This document shows positions 23,927-37,060 of a stretch of DNA of 64,000 bases, piece by piece. The stretch is from positions 42,044,651 through 42,108,650 of the forward strand of contig OX422218.1 in assembly GCA_949130495.1 (NCBI GenBank), in the 5' to 3' direction. Position numbers and translations under genes: made by a program. This DNA comes from Sambucus nigra. Taxonomy: Eukaryota > Streptophyta > Magnoliopsida > Dipsacales > Adoxaceae. The notes below the pieces were generated by a model. That model was not told the DNA's origin. It saw nothing but the letters and a program-made list of their open reading frames with translations, and ran no database searches. Numbering within the stretch: the first letter of the stretch is position 1; each line of letters opens with the position of its first letter.

Positions 23927-26822
23927 TGTAGTACCCCATATTTTAAGGGATTTTATATTAACTATGGAATTAGGATTAATTAATTTAAATGGAGAAAATT
24001 TATTTATAATTAATCTAGATTTAAATGTAATAATTACAAGCGTGATGAGAGTTAGTATTTATTGGTGATAATTATGTTGAACATTAATTAGTGAGTAAAG
24101 TAATATATGATAACGAAAATATTGTTATGGCCGTGCGTAAAAAATATGGTAGTTGCAATACATTTAGCTGGGATGCGCATGTTAGTGTTGTCTCTATTAC
24201 TTTATTGGATTAAAAAGATAATTTATTTTTATGTAATCCATATTACCATTTCGAGTGCGTCGATGAGTTCGTAAGGGTTGATATAGTCAGAAAACTATAC
24301 TCGGGTGTTTAATTTGGATTTTGGGGCAATTTAGGTCAAACCAACACCCCGGATGAGTATTTTGGCCTTTTGAGATTTTTGAAAATTAAAATGGACGAAA
24401 ATAGAAAATTAAAAAGGAAGAGTACATGGGTAATAGTCTGTCCTTCAGTTTCCAAACCTAAGTGAGAGAGAAAGAGAACCAAAGAGGAAGAAGAAGAACT
24501 CCATAGGAGCCATGGGATAAAGACTCAAGCTCTCACACCAAAAAAAGTACACCAATGCGTAGATCGTGAACAGAGGATCACCCCTATACCAATTTCATCC
24601 ATCGAATCATAAGTTCACAAAAACTAAAGTGTTTATCTTGCTAAAATGTTAGAGCATATGTGATTCAAGTTAATTTAGTTGATGGAATAACCATGATATT
24701 ATGAATTTGGGATTGAAATTGGGTATTAGTCTTTAATTGGGAGTATAGGTTTGCATGTAGTTGAATAACCATGTTCTGGGTATGATAAATTTGGATTTTA
24801 TATGTTGATTTCATAAAATTAAATATGGGATTAAATTATTGTTAATGGAGGTTATGTGAAATTATGGCTTATTGAAGATTTGTGAAATTTATCAAAAATT
24901 CATGTTATAATTTTGGGGTTTGATGTTAAAAGTGGATGGGAAAGGGTTCTAATACTAAGCGATGTAGATTAGAGTTGTTGAGTGTGAATTAGGATGGATT
25001 TGAAGCAATTTTATTGTTGAATTAATTAGGAAAACAAAACTTTTGGAAGACCAGGAAGCTTTCGGAATTCTCGTTTGAAGACCTGCCCAGGTCATTCGAA
25101 CGGCCTCGTTCGAACGAGAATTCCAACGAGATTAGTAATGATATTTTTTAGTTCGTTCGAAGTGATAATCTCATTCGAATGACATCATTCGAACGAGAAT
25201 TCCTAGGTTCTATTGAGATTTCAAAAACTTAAAATTTTGCCCGGACGAGTTAAAATCCTTCTAGGTTAATTCCAGTGAGAGAATAGGACATATGCTATTA
25301 TGGAGTGAAATCATTTATTCGTTTAGTAGTAAGGTGAATTGTTTATCTACTAAGGGAATGTGTTGGAATGATCTCCTTAAAGAGTATATACGATAGATAG
25401 ATAAGTCATACGTTTAAAGCATTGTTTGTAGTAGAGACGAATATACTACATATGAATTCATGGACTTGGGTTGCGTGAATACCTAATGAATATAATACGT
25501 TGTGTGTATACCTATTGATTGAACTTATACGTGTAAGACATACCTATGTTGCCTGCTATTGAGTGGAGGTTGCGCGTTGCGGACAATCATGACTTAAGGA
25601 GCCTTTTGGTGGGATCTTGATTTTTACCACTAGAGCATATAACCTAAGTATGGGCTATCTGTGAGAATGATAATGATGACGGTCATATGGGTGCGTAGGT
25701 ATATGCGTAGCCCATCGACTTCGAACTATGTTCAACTCCAATATGTGTGTTTGTTTTGATGGTTTGCGAGAGATTGAACCTATAGTCCTTTATGCAATGA
25801 GCGATGCACCGGGACATGATAGCAGAGTATGCATTCACCGCAGCTGTGTCTCGAGGTGCAGTATTGTATGTATATATATAATAGATTGTATGTATATATA
25901 TACTTATGATACTATCAATTGTATGAATTAAGTAGGCATGAATAATAATGATATCGAAAATGAATTAAGTTGGTGAACAATATATCTATATTAAGATAAA
26001 ACGGTGCTTATCAATAGTAAAGAGGAATTAGTTATAGGTATTGTATATAATGTGAGGGAAATACATGGGAACAATATTGGATTATGATTAGATGTTAGAC
26101 GGGAAAGAAATAGTTAACATGGGAAAAGAAACTAATCGGGTTTGATTTAAAGTTAAGCGTGCACATTATATGAGACGTGATCATCTAAAGTGAGTAAGAT
26201 AATCTAAAATGATTAATATATGTGCTATAAACACATTTTAAGCACTTGATGGTTTTTAAATTGTTTTCAACTTGGGCTCTGACCCGTTGTTTACAAATTC
26301 CTTTTCCTGTCCAATTATTTTAGGTGCCCAGTCATAGGGACAGCAAGCATAGGCGTTCCATTTACTAGACGAGATGTAGCTTCTGTGGAGGTTAGACGCC
26401 TCTATCCCTATCATTTCTTACTTTTGAGTTATTTCATCCGTTAGGGCATGTTGCCCCTTTTCTATGAAGATATTCATATATTTTGGATTTAGTTATTTAC
26501 TTCATTCAGTTATTGGGTTTATTTTTGTTGGATTATTGTACTTGGGACTTAGGCTGGAAATGTTTTCTCCAATTTCATTCATTATTGCAGTTATTTCCTA
26601 TCATAAGAGATTGATGTGAATGGTGAATGTTTAATTATTACGTTAACCTAGTTTTATATTAATTAAAAGACAAAATTTTGACATCAACCTTTTTAAATAT
26701 TAGGTGGTTTGTATTTAATAATAAAGTTTTCGTCAGTGATGCATAATCTGAACCAACTGGATATTCTTATTTAATTTAATAAAGGACTGATCACTCGGTA
26801 TTTAATTAGGCGGGATGTCACA
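23927..26822 (+). mobile_element. Solo LTR C (gypsy, plus orientation)
   Basis: Starts TGTAGTACCCCATA and ends GGCGGGATGTCACA, so it is in the opposite orientation to the other gypsy elements here. Ends and interior match the gypsy element 1 LTR in order: TGTAATACCCC-like start, GA-rich leader (about 24465-24510), GTTTATCTTGCT (24640-24652), palindromes (25090-25200), CTCTGACCC (26277-26285) and TAATAAAGGACTGATCACTCGG near the end. The flanks TCGTA and TCACA differ by two transitions, fitting an aged 5-bp duplication. It has no internal domain. Confidence 0.82.
25066..25202. repeat. TTCGAA-type palindrome cluster in solo LTR C
   Basis: Contains CTCGTTCGAACGAG (25105-25118, perfect), TCATTCGAATGA (25171-25182, perfect) and further half-matching copies around GTCATTCGAACG, GTTCGTTCGAA and CATTCGAACGAGAATTC. 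All are centred on TCGA. Confidence 0.9.
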
Positions 26823-28405
26823 TCACACACTCATTCACACAAGTAGTGCAAAATCCCTATGTTCTATGTTCAGAGGTAGAAGTGAAAATCCCCCTAATGG
26901 GCTCATCAGGATTAGAATGTCCACGACACGGAACCTCCCGTGATAGCAAGTAGCGTAGGTATGTTCACACATGTAAATTCACACAATAGGAATTCACACA
27001 ACCTATATATGTATATATCATCAGTATAGGCATACACTCAACTTGTAATATATATCCCGTACATGGTATATATAACTCCGAAATATCCTATGTACTATTA
27101 AATTACGGTTTTACTTCTCATCCTATATTCATGAAAATCCCCCTATTACCCCTTAATTTATTTTGGTAGTTAAAACAATTGTAGTCTACTAGTCAAAGAC
27201 ATAGGTTCTCTCGAAATCCCCGTGACTCAATCTCATTCTCTCGAATTCATTACATTACAAATTATGTCCATTTTGCTTTAGCCCTTAAATTCTTCTCACG
27301 TGACAAAGTCCTAATCTTATCAAGGCTTAATGTATCCCATAGAAACCCTCATTATGTTTTAAGGGTGGCCTATTTGTTCCCCCGATAACAATTCACAAGT
27401 TTAGGGCTTAAATAAATGTCAAAATTTTGCATTTTCAAATAGATTCGCCCTAGGGCCGAATCGATTCGAATTGTAACAGTCCATCTCCTTTGTTCTGTTT
27501 TTGCGTTTTCACCATTTTTAACACACCTAACCTTCCTTACACAGTCCCAAACTCCCAACCAAACCTACTAGATCGGAACATTAAATTTTGAGGGGAGTCA
27601 TGTAAATTTAATTAGATCTTCATTTAAATTTCCAAACCCTAGGTTATTCTTTTTCTTCAAGAACATAAACAACATCTCAGATTTCTTCAAAGTTTAATCG
27701 TTCAAATCCTTAATTTCATGATACATACATGAATTAAACATATCCATCAATATTCCTACCCAAGAACATGAATTGAGTCTTCCAAATCAAAGCCAACATT
27801 TATATATTCATGAGATCATTCATCCTAGACTAACATGGATGGTATATGTGATCAAAATTAGCAAGATAAAGACATGACTAAAATATTAGGTCTGAATTTC
27901 CGCAAAAATAATGGTGGGATTTCTTTTCGCTCCTCCCGATCTACATAACGATGAGGGTGGTGTTGCAAGAATGGTGTGGGATGCCTCGGAACTTCTCTCC
28001 TTCGTCCTTTGGGGGCCTCTCTCATATTTTTTTAAACTTATAACCATAACCTCCTCAACAAAACTGATGATATAATCTCTAAAATTTGTAGGTCTCTTTC
28101 CCCAAAAATCCTAAAGACCAAAATAACCCTACTGGGTGCCGCTTTGGCCTAAAAATAACCTGAGACCCAATCCAAATCCCCAAGTACACTTTTCTGAGTA
28201 TTTCGGCCCCTCCGAACACATTGGAGCACTCGAAATGAACATTTGGATGACAGATAATAAAATTACATTTTACCCACAATTTTAAGTTCCTACACGACTG
28301 ACACACGCATCCTGACTAAATTTACCGTAATTCTCAATCAGGACAATCTTAATACTTTTTGTCTTTCCTAAGCTATCCATATACGAATCCAAATAAACTT
28401 AATTT
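26823..28405 (-). mobile_element. Gypsy fragment 4, LTR remnant, inner part
   Basis: Continuation of the LTR broken at 23926: GATAGCAAGTAGCGTAGGTATG (about 26942), the leader region near 27860-28000 (AGCAAGATAAAGAC, CGATCTACATAACGATG) and a block near 28190 (CAAGTACACTTTTCTGAG) all align with gypsy element 1. A palindrome CGAATCGATTCG lies at 27457-27468. The LTR end, the polypurine tract and the last part of pol are missing at the junction near 28405. Confidence 0.72.
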
Positions 28406-29566
28406 CGGACAAAGTTTTCTAAATCAACTCTAGTCCGAGTAGCTTGTTGTCCCCCACTTCCAACAAACAAGCATGTGAATGAATGGGTCTACTGTACAAC
28501 GCCTTAAATTAGTAGGAGTTATTATATGCAAACTCCACCAGTGGAAGATAATGCTACCAAGTTCCCCTAAAATAAAGAATAAACATTGATAGCATATCAT
28601 CCAAATTCTTATTCGTCCTCTTTGTCAGCCTGTCTGTCTGTGGGTGATAGGTTGTACTCAATCATAGCTCGGTACCCATGGCCACTTGAAAACTCTCCCA
28701 AAAATGAGACACGAAGATCTTGTCCCCGTTGGACTCAATATCGAGTGTCACCCCATGCAATCTCACTATCTTAGCGATAATTATGGGCATACTATCTCGT
28801 GGTATAATCCGTCTGGGCTGGCATAAAGTGAGCTACCGTGGTCAACCAATCCACTATCACCCAAATGGAATCGCGCTCCCTTTGTGAAATAGGCATCCCC
28901 GTAATGAAATCCATGGAAATGCTCTTCAATTTTCACATCGTAATCTCTAACGGCTGTAGAACCCATGCTAGTTTCTGATGGTCCAGCTTCACCAGCTGAC
29001 AAGTGGTACACCTCAAGACAGACTCGGCAATGTCTCTCTTCATCCCACTCCACCAATACTATCGTCTCATATCTTGGTACATCTTACACGCTCCAAGATG
29101 TATCGCAAATGATTACCAATGGGACTCTGCCATCACCGCATACTTCAAGTCCTCCTCCTCTTGGATAATCAATCTCTAGTTGAGGTGTAAACCTCCCTTT
29201 AAGCTCATGGAGTACGACTCTTATCCCCAGCGAAAATATGTATGATGTTAGTGATAGTGGATGTAAAACTGATAATCTTTCATAAATTCTACCCACCTAC
29301 ACTGACGCATTTTCATCTCTCTCTGAGTGCACAAGTACTGTATTGACTTATGACATGTGTGTCTCAAAATCCGTACTGCAAACACGACTGTCGCTAACTC
29401 CAAATTGTGGGTGGGGTAATTCCTGTTGTGAGTCTTAAGCTTGCGGGAAGAATAAGCTATAGCATGGTCCTCCTACTGTAGCACACCCCCTTGTCCCTGT
29501 AGGGACACGTAAGTAAAAATAAGGTACTCCACTTTTGCCCTGGGAAGTACAAGTATGGGTACTGAA
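28406..29566 (-). pseudogene. Gypsy fragment 4: integrase and RNase H remnant
   Basis: On the minus strand, broken over several frames, the order is RNase H end (about 29560-29280: SRKLK-like, then MRQCRWVEFMKDYQFYIHY), the integrase zinc region (KMYQDMR.YYW, about 29090), the block MDFITG.P..Q (about 28900) with DSIWVIVD, and the SYHPQTDRQ-like block (about 28640). It then continues to LPLVEFAYNNSY and LEVGDNKLLGL (about 28440). It aligns throughout with gypsy element 1. The frame is interrupted at 29566 by the CACTA element and resumes at 34613. Confidence 0.78.
29564..29566. repeat. CACTA target-site duplication GAA, left copy
   Basis: GAA at 29564-29566 and 34613-34615. Without the insert the site reads GGTACTGAAGTC, which matches the uninterrupted RNase H region of gypsy element 1 (GGTGCTGAAGTA near 12435). 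Confidence 0.85.
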
Positions 29567-31288
29567 CATTATACCAAAACGCACCTGTAGTAACACAACT
29601 TTAGCGTTAATAATAAGATTAGTAGCAAAAATTTTCCGTTAGAAAAAAGGTGTGGGGCATGAAATTAGTAACAGAATTGTACCATTACTAGAAGTAATGG
29701 TAAAGTTCTGTTTCTAATTCTGAAGTTACCAACATTATTTCATCGTTACTATTTTAGCCTTATTACACCATTTTTGTAACACTTTTGTCTGATTTTGTAA
29801 CGGTAAAGCTTCGTTAGTAATATTCATACATATTTAAAAAATATATTTTCAAGATATTATATCCTGAATTTAAACAAATTCAATTATTCTAACCACACTA
29901 TTCAAATCCTAAAAAGAATCAACATAAATAAGGGCATTATATTCAACATCTACATCCTTATACAAGCCTCCACTCTTTATTTACAAAATAAACTTAAACT
30001 AAACAAACGAAACATGATAATACAATCACCCCGAAAGTTACACTATTTTCATAAATGAATCCAATATAACATCCTAATACAATCATCCCGAAATGAGATG
30101 TTTTCATATTATAACGAAGCAAATGGAATCTAAACAAAAATTTGTTGTTGTTGACTACCAACTTCCGTTCTGTTATCATTGCCATCAACATCGTAACCCG
30201 CAATGTTGGAAACTTGACGAGGATCCAAAAACGAAATTTTGTGAAAAAAAATAAAATTATCATATTGGTTATATTATCAACATGTAGTCATACAACAAAT
30301 GACCATATGACATGATTATTGTATAACTATCAGTTTTCAGGATCACGACTTCAGTGAAATCATGAGATAAGCTTATTATAAGGCCTAATAAAAGTTATAC
30401 GGTTTAACAAAAATGTATAACTAAAGTCCAGTTAATTTACATGTATAACTCGTTCTTAATGAGCGTAACTACTTCAACTACAAACCAAGCCTACTAATAA
30501 ATAATCAATTTGCTAAGAGAAAAAATGTTGACTAGATATATATTCCATCTACAAGTAACTAACAAATTCCAATTTGTATGATTGTGAACTTGAAGACGGG
30601 GTAAGGTGGACGTACAATGGGTGCAACAACTAAACGTCTAACTGAGCCAAATATGGTAGCCAAAACAACATTGATAGGGATAAACCACGTGTAAAGTAGG
30701 AAAAAATATCAATAACAAAACTGTAGGGTAATGGTAATTTAATTAAGTAAAAAAAAATCTTTTTCTTACCGTTGGAGCATTTTTTTCCCAAGTGATGGCT
30801 TGTCCAAGTCGAGAAAATATTAAACATGGGAGCAAAAGTGAAAAGACCAGCTGCATCATGTAGTGCAAATAATGATCAAGTGCTCATCAAAATAGATCAA
30901 ATGTATAATTGACAAATTAAAAAAAATTATACAACCTTATCATTCACCGATTTCAAGCATATTAATCCTACCAACGGGTATCTCCAAAAATCCCCAACCA
31001 AAAAACCTTATATATCTCATTGGTCATAACATCAAGCCATGTCAAAATTATCTGAACATCATAGCGGAGGTAAAAAAATATTTAATAATTTATCAATAAA
31101 TCACACAATATCATCACAACCAACAATAAATCACATACACACGCACACGTATACAGTTCAGATCTACATAGGTAGATAGATCTAGCCATAAATTTAATTG
31201 TTTGGTTGTGGTGCATTAAAAAAATCCAAAGGTGTATTTCGTAACCGTCAAAAAGTTAAAGTTGGGAGGAAAGCAAACATGGCTTGTT

Positions 31289-31405
31289 TCAAACCTCAAT
31301 TTTGGCCAACACAAGCTTAAACGTATCAAAATCATTGAGAGACGCACTCCCCTTCACATAATCAGCTTCCTTCCCCAGGAACTGTTCCCCCATTTTTTCT
31401 GACAT
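31289..31405 (-). CDS. Possible exon inside the CACTA element (38 codons)
   Basis: The frame MSEKMGEQFL through DYVKGSASLND to LAKIEV and a stop is far richer in G and C than its AT-rich surroundings and has protein-like composition. It is too short to be a gene alone; it may be the end of a spliced gene whose upstream exon precedes 31405. I do not recognise the family. A chance open frame is possible. Confidence 0.3.
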   Translation of the reverse strand: MSEKMGEQFLGKEADYVKGSASLNDFDTFKLVLAKIEV

Positions 31406-32000
31406 ATAGCATCATAAGGAAATAGTTTATGTTTCAAAATTCAAATAAAAATAGATTTTCTAACTGAGTTTGGCAAAATAAGCACTTAGCTTTCTTCGTA
31501 AACAATGTGTTGTTTTAGAAATTGTGGAGTAATTTTTAACTGAAATTTAATAATTTATCAATAATAATTAACCTGCCCCAAAAGATTATCTTCCCAACTT
31601 TAAAATTACTCAAAACAAATCATGGCATTAGAAGAAAAAGGTATTGAACAATTATTTTTTAATATGTTCACTTCACAAACATCAAAATAAATATATTTTT
31701 ACGCTAATAATCGCACCTGAACCAGTCAAATTCCCACCAAATCACTTGAATTGACCAAACCTGAAATGCAGAACAAATATAGGAGACCCCCCTCTGTTTC
31801 GCACTGGTCAGCCACACATTCACGCCTCCGAGATACCCCTATCTATAAATATCCTCAAGTTAATAAAAATCCAAAAAAGATATAGGAGTACATAACTAAA
31901 ATTAACCGAAATGTAAATAAAAATAAAAATTCCTTATCACAACTAAACAGATATAAGAGTACATAACTGAAATAAACCAAGATATTGGAGTATATAGCTG

Positions 32001-32205
32001 TTAAGAAGTTGTAGTTGGGACGATTCCATCTCTTACAGGATCCCTAAGAGGCCATTCACGATCAAACATTATTTTACTAATATTAAGATGTATTTCTGTC
32101 ACACCTAATGTCCTAAAGCTCAATGACAAGCTCATGTTGTCTGTCGTCATCTCAATCGCTGATGTGCCATGATAGCATGGTTCTAGAATTCGTAAATATT
32201 TTTAT
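32001..32205 (-). CDS. Possible terminal exon inside the CACTA element
   Basis: About 67 codons open to a TAA at 32001-32003, with balanced composition: LRILEPCYHGTSAIEM, then SLSLSFRTLGVTEIHLN, ending in EWPLRDPVRDGIVPTTTS. There is no start codon at its head, so it would be a last exon. I do not recognise the family. It may belong to a cargo gene, to a transposase-associated gene, or be chance. It lies in the middle of the element on the same strand as 31289-31405, but upstream of that frame in the direction of reading, so the two need not be one gene. Confidence 0.33.
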
Positions 32206-34612
32206 TATGAATATCCTGGGCATAGTTAATAAAATAGTAAATAAGAAAAAAATCGTTTAATATATCTGAACATTCATAAAAAACATGAGGAAGTAGTATC
32301 TTCATATACATTCATAAGCTTGCTTTCCCAATTCTCACTGGGAGGATTATAATAATTTCCTTAACACTCATTACCAACTTCATGCAGTATGTACACTTCA
32401 ATAGTCAGGAAAATGAAAGCTTCCAGTAGTTCTTAACGCTTTGGATATGAAGATGTTTGCTTTTGAAATAAAATCACAAATTAGATAAAATAATTACTAC
32501 CCCATTACAATTTAACAATCAAGTTGCGACATAATATTTGAAGTGAAGTTTAAGTTTAGAGAGCTAGTTTTGTATGGTGCAATTGGATAATTTTATATGC
32601 AACATACTGTCTGATTTTCTATGAAATCTCCATGTACAGTACATGACAAATGTGATTTGAGAAAATGTGGTAACATGTTCCATGTGGAGGATAATGATTC
32701 ATACTCTTTTAACTTAGGAATAAGAAACAAATAGTTGAATCACAGGTTCCAAAGTTATTTAGAAGGCATCCCTGTTTTCAGGGTATTTATAGTCAAACTA
32801 TAATGAGGAATAGAAGTGTCTGACCATCCATTAATATTTACGAGCACATTTTCATGGCACCTCTATCTTTCCCTCATTCTTTTGTATCGAGAAATGACAC
32901 TAGCCTTTTCTTTTGTTATGCCAAATTAACATATGTTAAAATATTTTCTTTCTTTATTTGTTTGTTTTCAATAAACTGCCCACGTTAGCCTGGCAAGAAA
33001 ACCTAAAAATAGTTACTGAAAATAGAAAAAGGTCGGGTCATAATGCAATAGATTGAAGGGCAACACGAAAACTTAGACTAACATAATTAAAGTCAAAACT
33101 AACATAAGATGATATGTAAGTTTAAGTTATATACCTTATATAGTTAGGCAAGTCATCAATTGAAATTTTTATGTATCGTCCATCAAGAACGCCTGCATAA
33201 ATGTCTTCTTTGAATACGTCACATTTTGGAGACATCCCAGATGTCGATGGTGGAAGGGTTTACCTATTACTCTCCTTTTCTTCCAATATTTGTTAATCGA
33301 TTTTTTTTCTCCATTTTAAGTTGCATCAAGTTGATGAAGCTTCAATAAATCCCAACAAATCATTCAGACTAGGTTCCATCTGAATGATTACCAAATATAT
33401 CATACAGTGTATTCATACTTATTTTACTTGGTTTAAAAGTCAAGGTCAATCATTCATTGGTAAGCCACATTATTAGGCAACAACATAGTTTTCCATACAA
33501 TGTTGAATAAAATCGTGGACATGATGGTTAAATGTCTTCTTAAATTCAAACTAAAAGGACTAAAAAGATAGGACCGTCTTGTCAAAGCCATGTTCCAATC
33601 ATAAAAGAAAAGAAGGTTACTCTAGTTTAGTGTTGATAGAGTATATAAACACCATATATACCCAAAAAATTATTTTCATTAGACAATCAATAAAATCAAA
33701 ATTAATAAATAAATTAATATATTTCATGTCCCAACTAAAATACACCTAAATCATTCATTTACATCTTAATTAAACCTTATTAACCATTGAAATCAGTCAA
33801 TGAAAACCTAAATAGATGGTTGGAAACAACTCAGTACTCATAACACACAAACATAACATAACTGTACACAACCCCAAAAAAATATGTAGGTAAATCAGAT
33901 ATTATAACACCTTTGGATGTAAGCATCTACATCTTGAAACACACAGAAAAAATTAACTGTACAAAACGCAGAAAATGCAAAAAATATTTCAATAGCTTCA
34001 AACCTATAACTCGAAATCTATGAAAATGCAATAAAGGAATGTATAAAGGAAGATGAATCCAACTAAGTCTGCAAAGCCCAAAAAATATTTTATCTTCAGA
34101 ACCCCAAATCTCAAATTGAAATCGAAAGAAATGAGGAAGAGATGAAGAATGATGAGTGAGAGAAAAGTTTAGAGAGATACCTTTCATTCGTGTTAAGATC
34201 TTCTATAGGTGAGCAAGATTTTGGATATACTTGATATTCAAAGAGTAAACATCAAGATACATCTGCAACAAAATGAAACAACTTTTGAAAACCTAAAACA
34301 ACAAAAATTATGCTTTAAACCTATAATGTTACTTCAATAGAAGGTAGAGAAGAGGATCGCTGGAGAGACCTTATGCATTATGGTGGGGGACAAAAGTAAG
34401 AGCTTGAAATAATTGAGTTTGGGAGTGAGGACGAAATGTGGGTGAGCGAGGGTGTTTTGAGGTTTTTCTTTATTTTTTTAAAATAGTAAATATGTATTAG
34501 TAACACTTATAAGTTATTACTAACACTATAAGAATGTTAAACAAAGCAATAGTATAATAGTGTTAGTAATTGTAAAATTAGTTTGTTTCTGATAGCTTAT
34601 TTTGGTGTAGTG

Positions 34613-34800
34613 GAAGTCAACTTGTCCGTCGGCTCATCAGATGCCAATTGATAAGTGTAATCCCAGATAAACGATACCCTTTGTGAGACAAGTTGGTCAA
34701 TGGACCCACAATCTTCGAATTTCCTCGAATGAACGCTCTATAGTAATAATTAGAGTCTAAATGCCCCTCTCTAAAAAAAAATGACATCAAGAACCCCAAT
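34613..34800 (-). pseudogene. Gypsy fragment 4: RT thumb/connection remnant
   Basis: Across frames the minus strand gives FIRGNSKIVGPLTNL, aligning with [15 protein letters not shown] of gypsy element 1. It continues the fragment split by the CACTA element. The match fades near 34800; the RT core, protease, gag and other LTR are absent, so the fragment is truncated here. Confidence 0.75.
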
Positions 34801-35952
34801 TAGGTATTAGTAAATGAGTAGAACACTAGCCTTTTGTTACGTTATTATAGTAACTATGTTTCGTAAATGAGTATTATGAAATGTGAGCATCTTAGTGTTT
34901 TAAGTAAGTATAATTCCAAGTCAAAGTAAAAGTACATTGACCTAATAACTTTGATCAACGTTAGGTTAATAATAATAAATATTAGTGGATTATGTATTCT
35001 TCTTAACCACTAATGAGATTCTAAGCACGTAAAAGAAATAGGTTAATATATTAGGATGTTTGGTAAGGCAAAAGGGCAATGTCATTATTATTTATTGAAT
35101 ACATGATTAACTGAAAATATATTAATAATTAGTATACTATGAGTTTAAATTTTGAATTCAATCCCTATTATATACCTTTCATAGTTAGTCAATGAATTAT
35201 TGGAGGGACAATGACAAAACCACTCTCTTTAGATGCTTTGTTATAGTAATTTAATTTATATTCTAGGAAACAGAATCTGGAGTTGTGTCATACTAGGTTC
35301 GTGTCAATTAGAAGTCAACCCTAAATCGAGATTTTTAATGAATGGTGACTTGAAACATTCAAATTTGTTTATAACATGTATCGTGTTTAGGAACGCTTGA
35401 CAGGCAAATCATAAGTTTAAATAAAAAAATCCTTTAATTGACTCGGTTAAGGACACTACTGATACATCCCTTATAGACTAAAAAGTCATCAACATAAAAT
35501 ACTATCAAAACTAAACAGTATATCACCTGGTGTTTTATGATGGGTTAAATAGGTTCATTTGTGTCATCCTGAGTTTATTCATATTTTTTCATTAATCTGA
35601 CAACTTTATTATTTGTGTTAGCATGTTGTGTTATTTTTGGGTTCTTGCAAGAAATTGCCAACCTTGCCAGTTCCAAGTTGTGTTAACTTGAAAGGAAAAG
35701 ATGGTCACTACATCTATCAGTAACAATTGTTACTAATAAACACATTATTATCTAATCACTATATAAATGAGAACAATTAGTTATATGATGGCATATTTTG
35801 AATTACATTATATTTAAAAATATTCGTCACTGTTTTACTTAGGTTGGAATATTATTTGGTTGTTATTACATAGCTTTTATATATTAATTATCATTGTTGT
35901 TTTTTAGCCTTAACTTGTGAAACACGATCACTGTTAACATGTAGTACCATTT
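34801..35952. other. AT-rich flank upstream of LINE copy 2, no gene seen
   Basis: About 1.15 kb without coding signal, repeats or element ends that I can recognise. Its last 24 bases (TAGTACCATT...) match positions 3-13 of the window, so it includes the flank that was duplicated together with the LINE. Confidence 0.5.
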
Positions 35953-35968
35953 AAGGTTAAGGTATTTG
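35953..35968 (+). repeat. 5' target-site duplication of LINE copy 2
   Basis: AAGGTTAAGGTATTTG, identical to 63947-63962 after the A-run and to 14-29 before copy 1. Confidence 0.92.
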
Positions 35969-36114
35969 GCAGCCAAATCATTGCCAGTTTCCTTGGGGTT
36001 GCTAAACTCTAACAAGAGGTGTTTTCCTTTGCAGTTTTCAAGGTTTATTTTCCCCAAGATTTTCTTAAGAGACATAAATGGCGTGTGATATTGGCATTAA
36101 TTGAAAACATAATA

Positions 36115-37060
36115 GCGAAAGAGCTGGATGGTTTATGGAAAAATAGATTTAACAACAAAAGAGCCTGAGGCGTAGATGTGGCGAAGAATGTCCGGAAATG
36201 TACTTGGTCGGAAGAGTTATGACAACGAGAATATCTATTTTTGAGTCCCTCCGTATAACAATGCAAGTTTCGTGGAGGCTTAGCAAAGTTTTGGAGATTA
36301 TGAAAATGGGTGATAGCTATTTTTTGTCCAAATTCAATCATATAGTTGACAAGAGACGAGTGTTGGATGGAAGACCAAGATTGTTCGGTAAAAAATTAGT
36401 TCTGGAAAAAAACTCGATGGAGAGAAATCACCAATATACATGGAGTTACAGTGGACACCTATTTGGGTTCGCATTTCTAATCTTCCTCTGAATAGAATGG
36501 GAGAAGAAATAGAAAGAAAATTACGTAATAAAATGGGTAAATTCGAAGATATAGACCTATCGCAAGATGGCGCGGGATGTGGACATTTACTCTGAGTTAA
36601 ATCTCTTCTTAAAATAGATAAAATGGTACGAACATGTGTTGTGTAGACCAATAAATGCCCCCATAACATAAAGAATATTGTTGGAAATAGAGGGTAAAAG
36701 AAAAAGATGTCGACCTAAGCTATCGTGGTGGTAAATTATAAGAAGAGACCTTAAGGAATTAAACTTGAATGATCATAATGCATATAGTAAATTAGAATGA
36801 AAAAGGAGAATCCATGTGGCCGATCTCATGTGATGGGATTAAGGCAAGGATGATGATGATTACCATGATTAACACAAGGGGGGAAGTTTGTTTTTAATAT
36901 GAAGGCAATGACAAAGAATGTGCGCATAAATTAAAACTAGATTATGACCCTTCCATGCCGCTACGATAAGGAGAATGGTTAGATTTATATCCTAAAAAAA
37001 AATTCAGAAAGTTTTGGAGAAGATAACCTCAGTCGGTGATTTTTGACATAATGACGCCGA
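36115..37060 (+). pseudogene. LINE ORF1 pseudogene, copy 2
   Basis: Open piece 36198-36491 gives FESLRITMQVSWRLSKVLEI, then FNHIVDKRRVLDGRPRLFGK, the DUF4283-type core. The next blocks (QWTPIW.RI, MGKFEDIDLSQDGAGCG near 36530-36600) are in shifted frames. It is the same protein as the copy 1 ORF1 but preserves the earlier half better. Confidence 0.75.
36701..36872 (+). mobile_element. Embedded fragment of a different LINE, copy 2
   Basis: Counterpart of 752-914: AAAAAGATGTCGACCTAAGC to the GATGATGATGATTA tail. Its presence in both copies shows it was in the master LINE before duplication. Confidence 0.6.

Larger units (their letters stand above)
29567..34612. mobile_element. CACTA (En/Spm-type) DNA transposon, 5046 bp
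   Basis: The left end is CATTATACCAAAAC. The right end, read inward, is CACTACACCAAAAT. The ends agree at 11 of 14 positions, and the differences are C/T changes. The 3-bp duplication GAA fits this superfamily. Both ends carry subterminal copies of GTTAGTAA/TTACTAAC-like words (about 29640-29830 and 34495-34585), the usual place for transposase-binding repeats. No transposase frame is evident over its length. Two short exon-like minus-strand frames are listed separately. It may be a non-autonomous or intron-rich, decayed copy. It inserted into the dead gypsy fragment 4. Confidence 0.85.

Noticed and set aside
28586..29168. Plus-strand frames over gypsy fragment 4
   Set aside because: They are shadows of minus-strand integrase sequence.
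35884..36075. 63-codon minus-strand frame across the LINE 5' junction (LLLEFSNPKETGNDLAAKYLNL)
   Set aside because: Looks protein-like, but it spans the target duplication and LINE 5' sequence, has no start context and includes AT-rich tail codons. Removing the LINE does not give a better frame, so I do not call a host exon.
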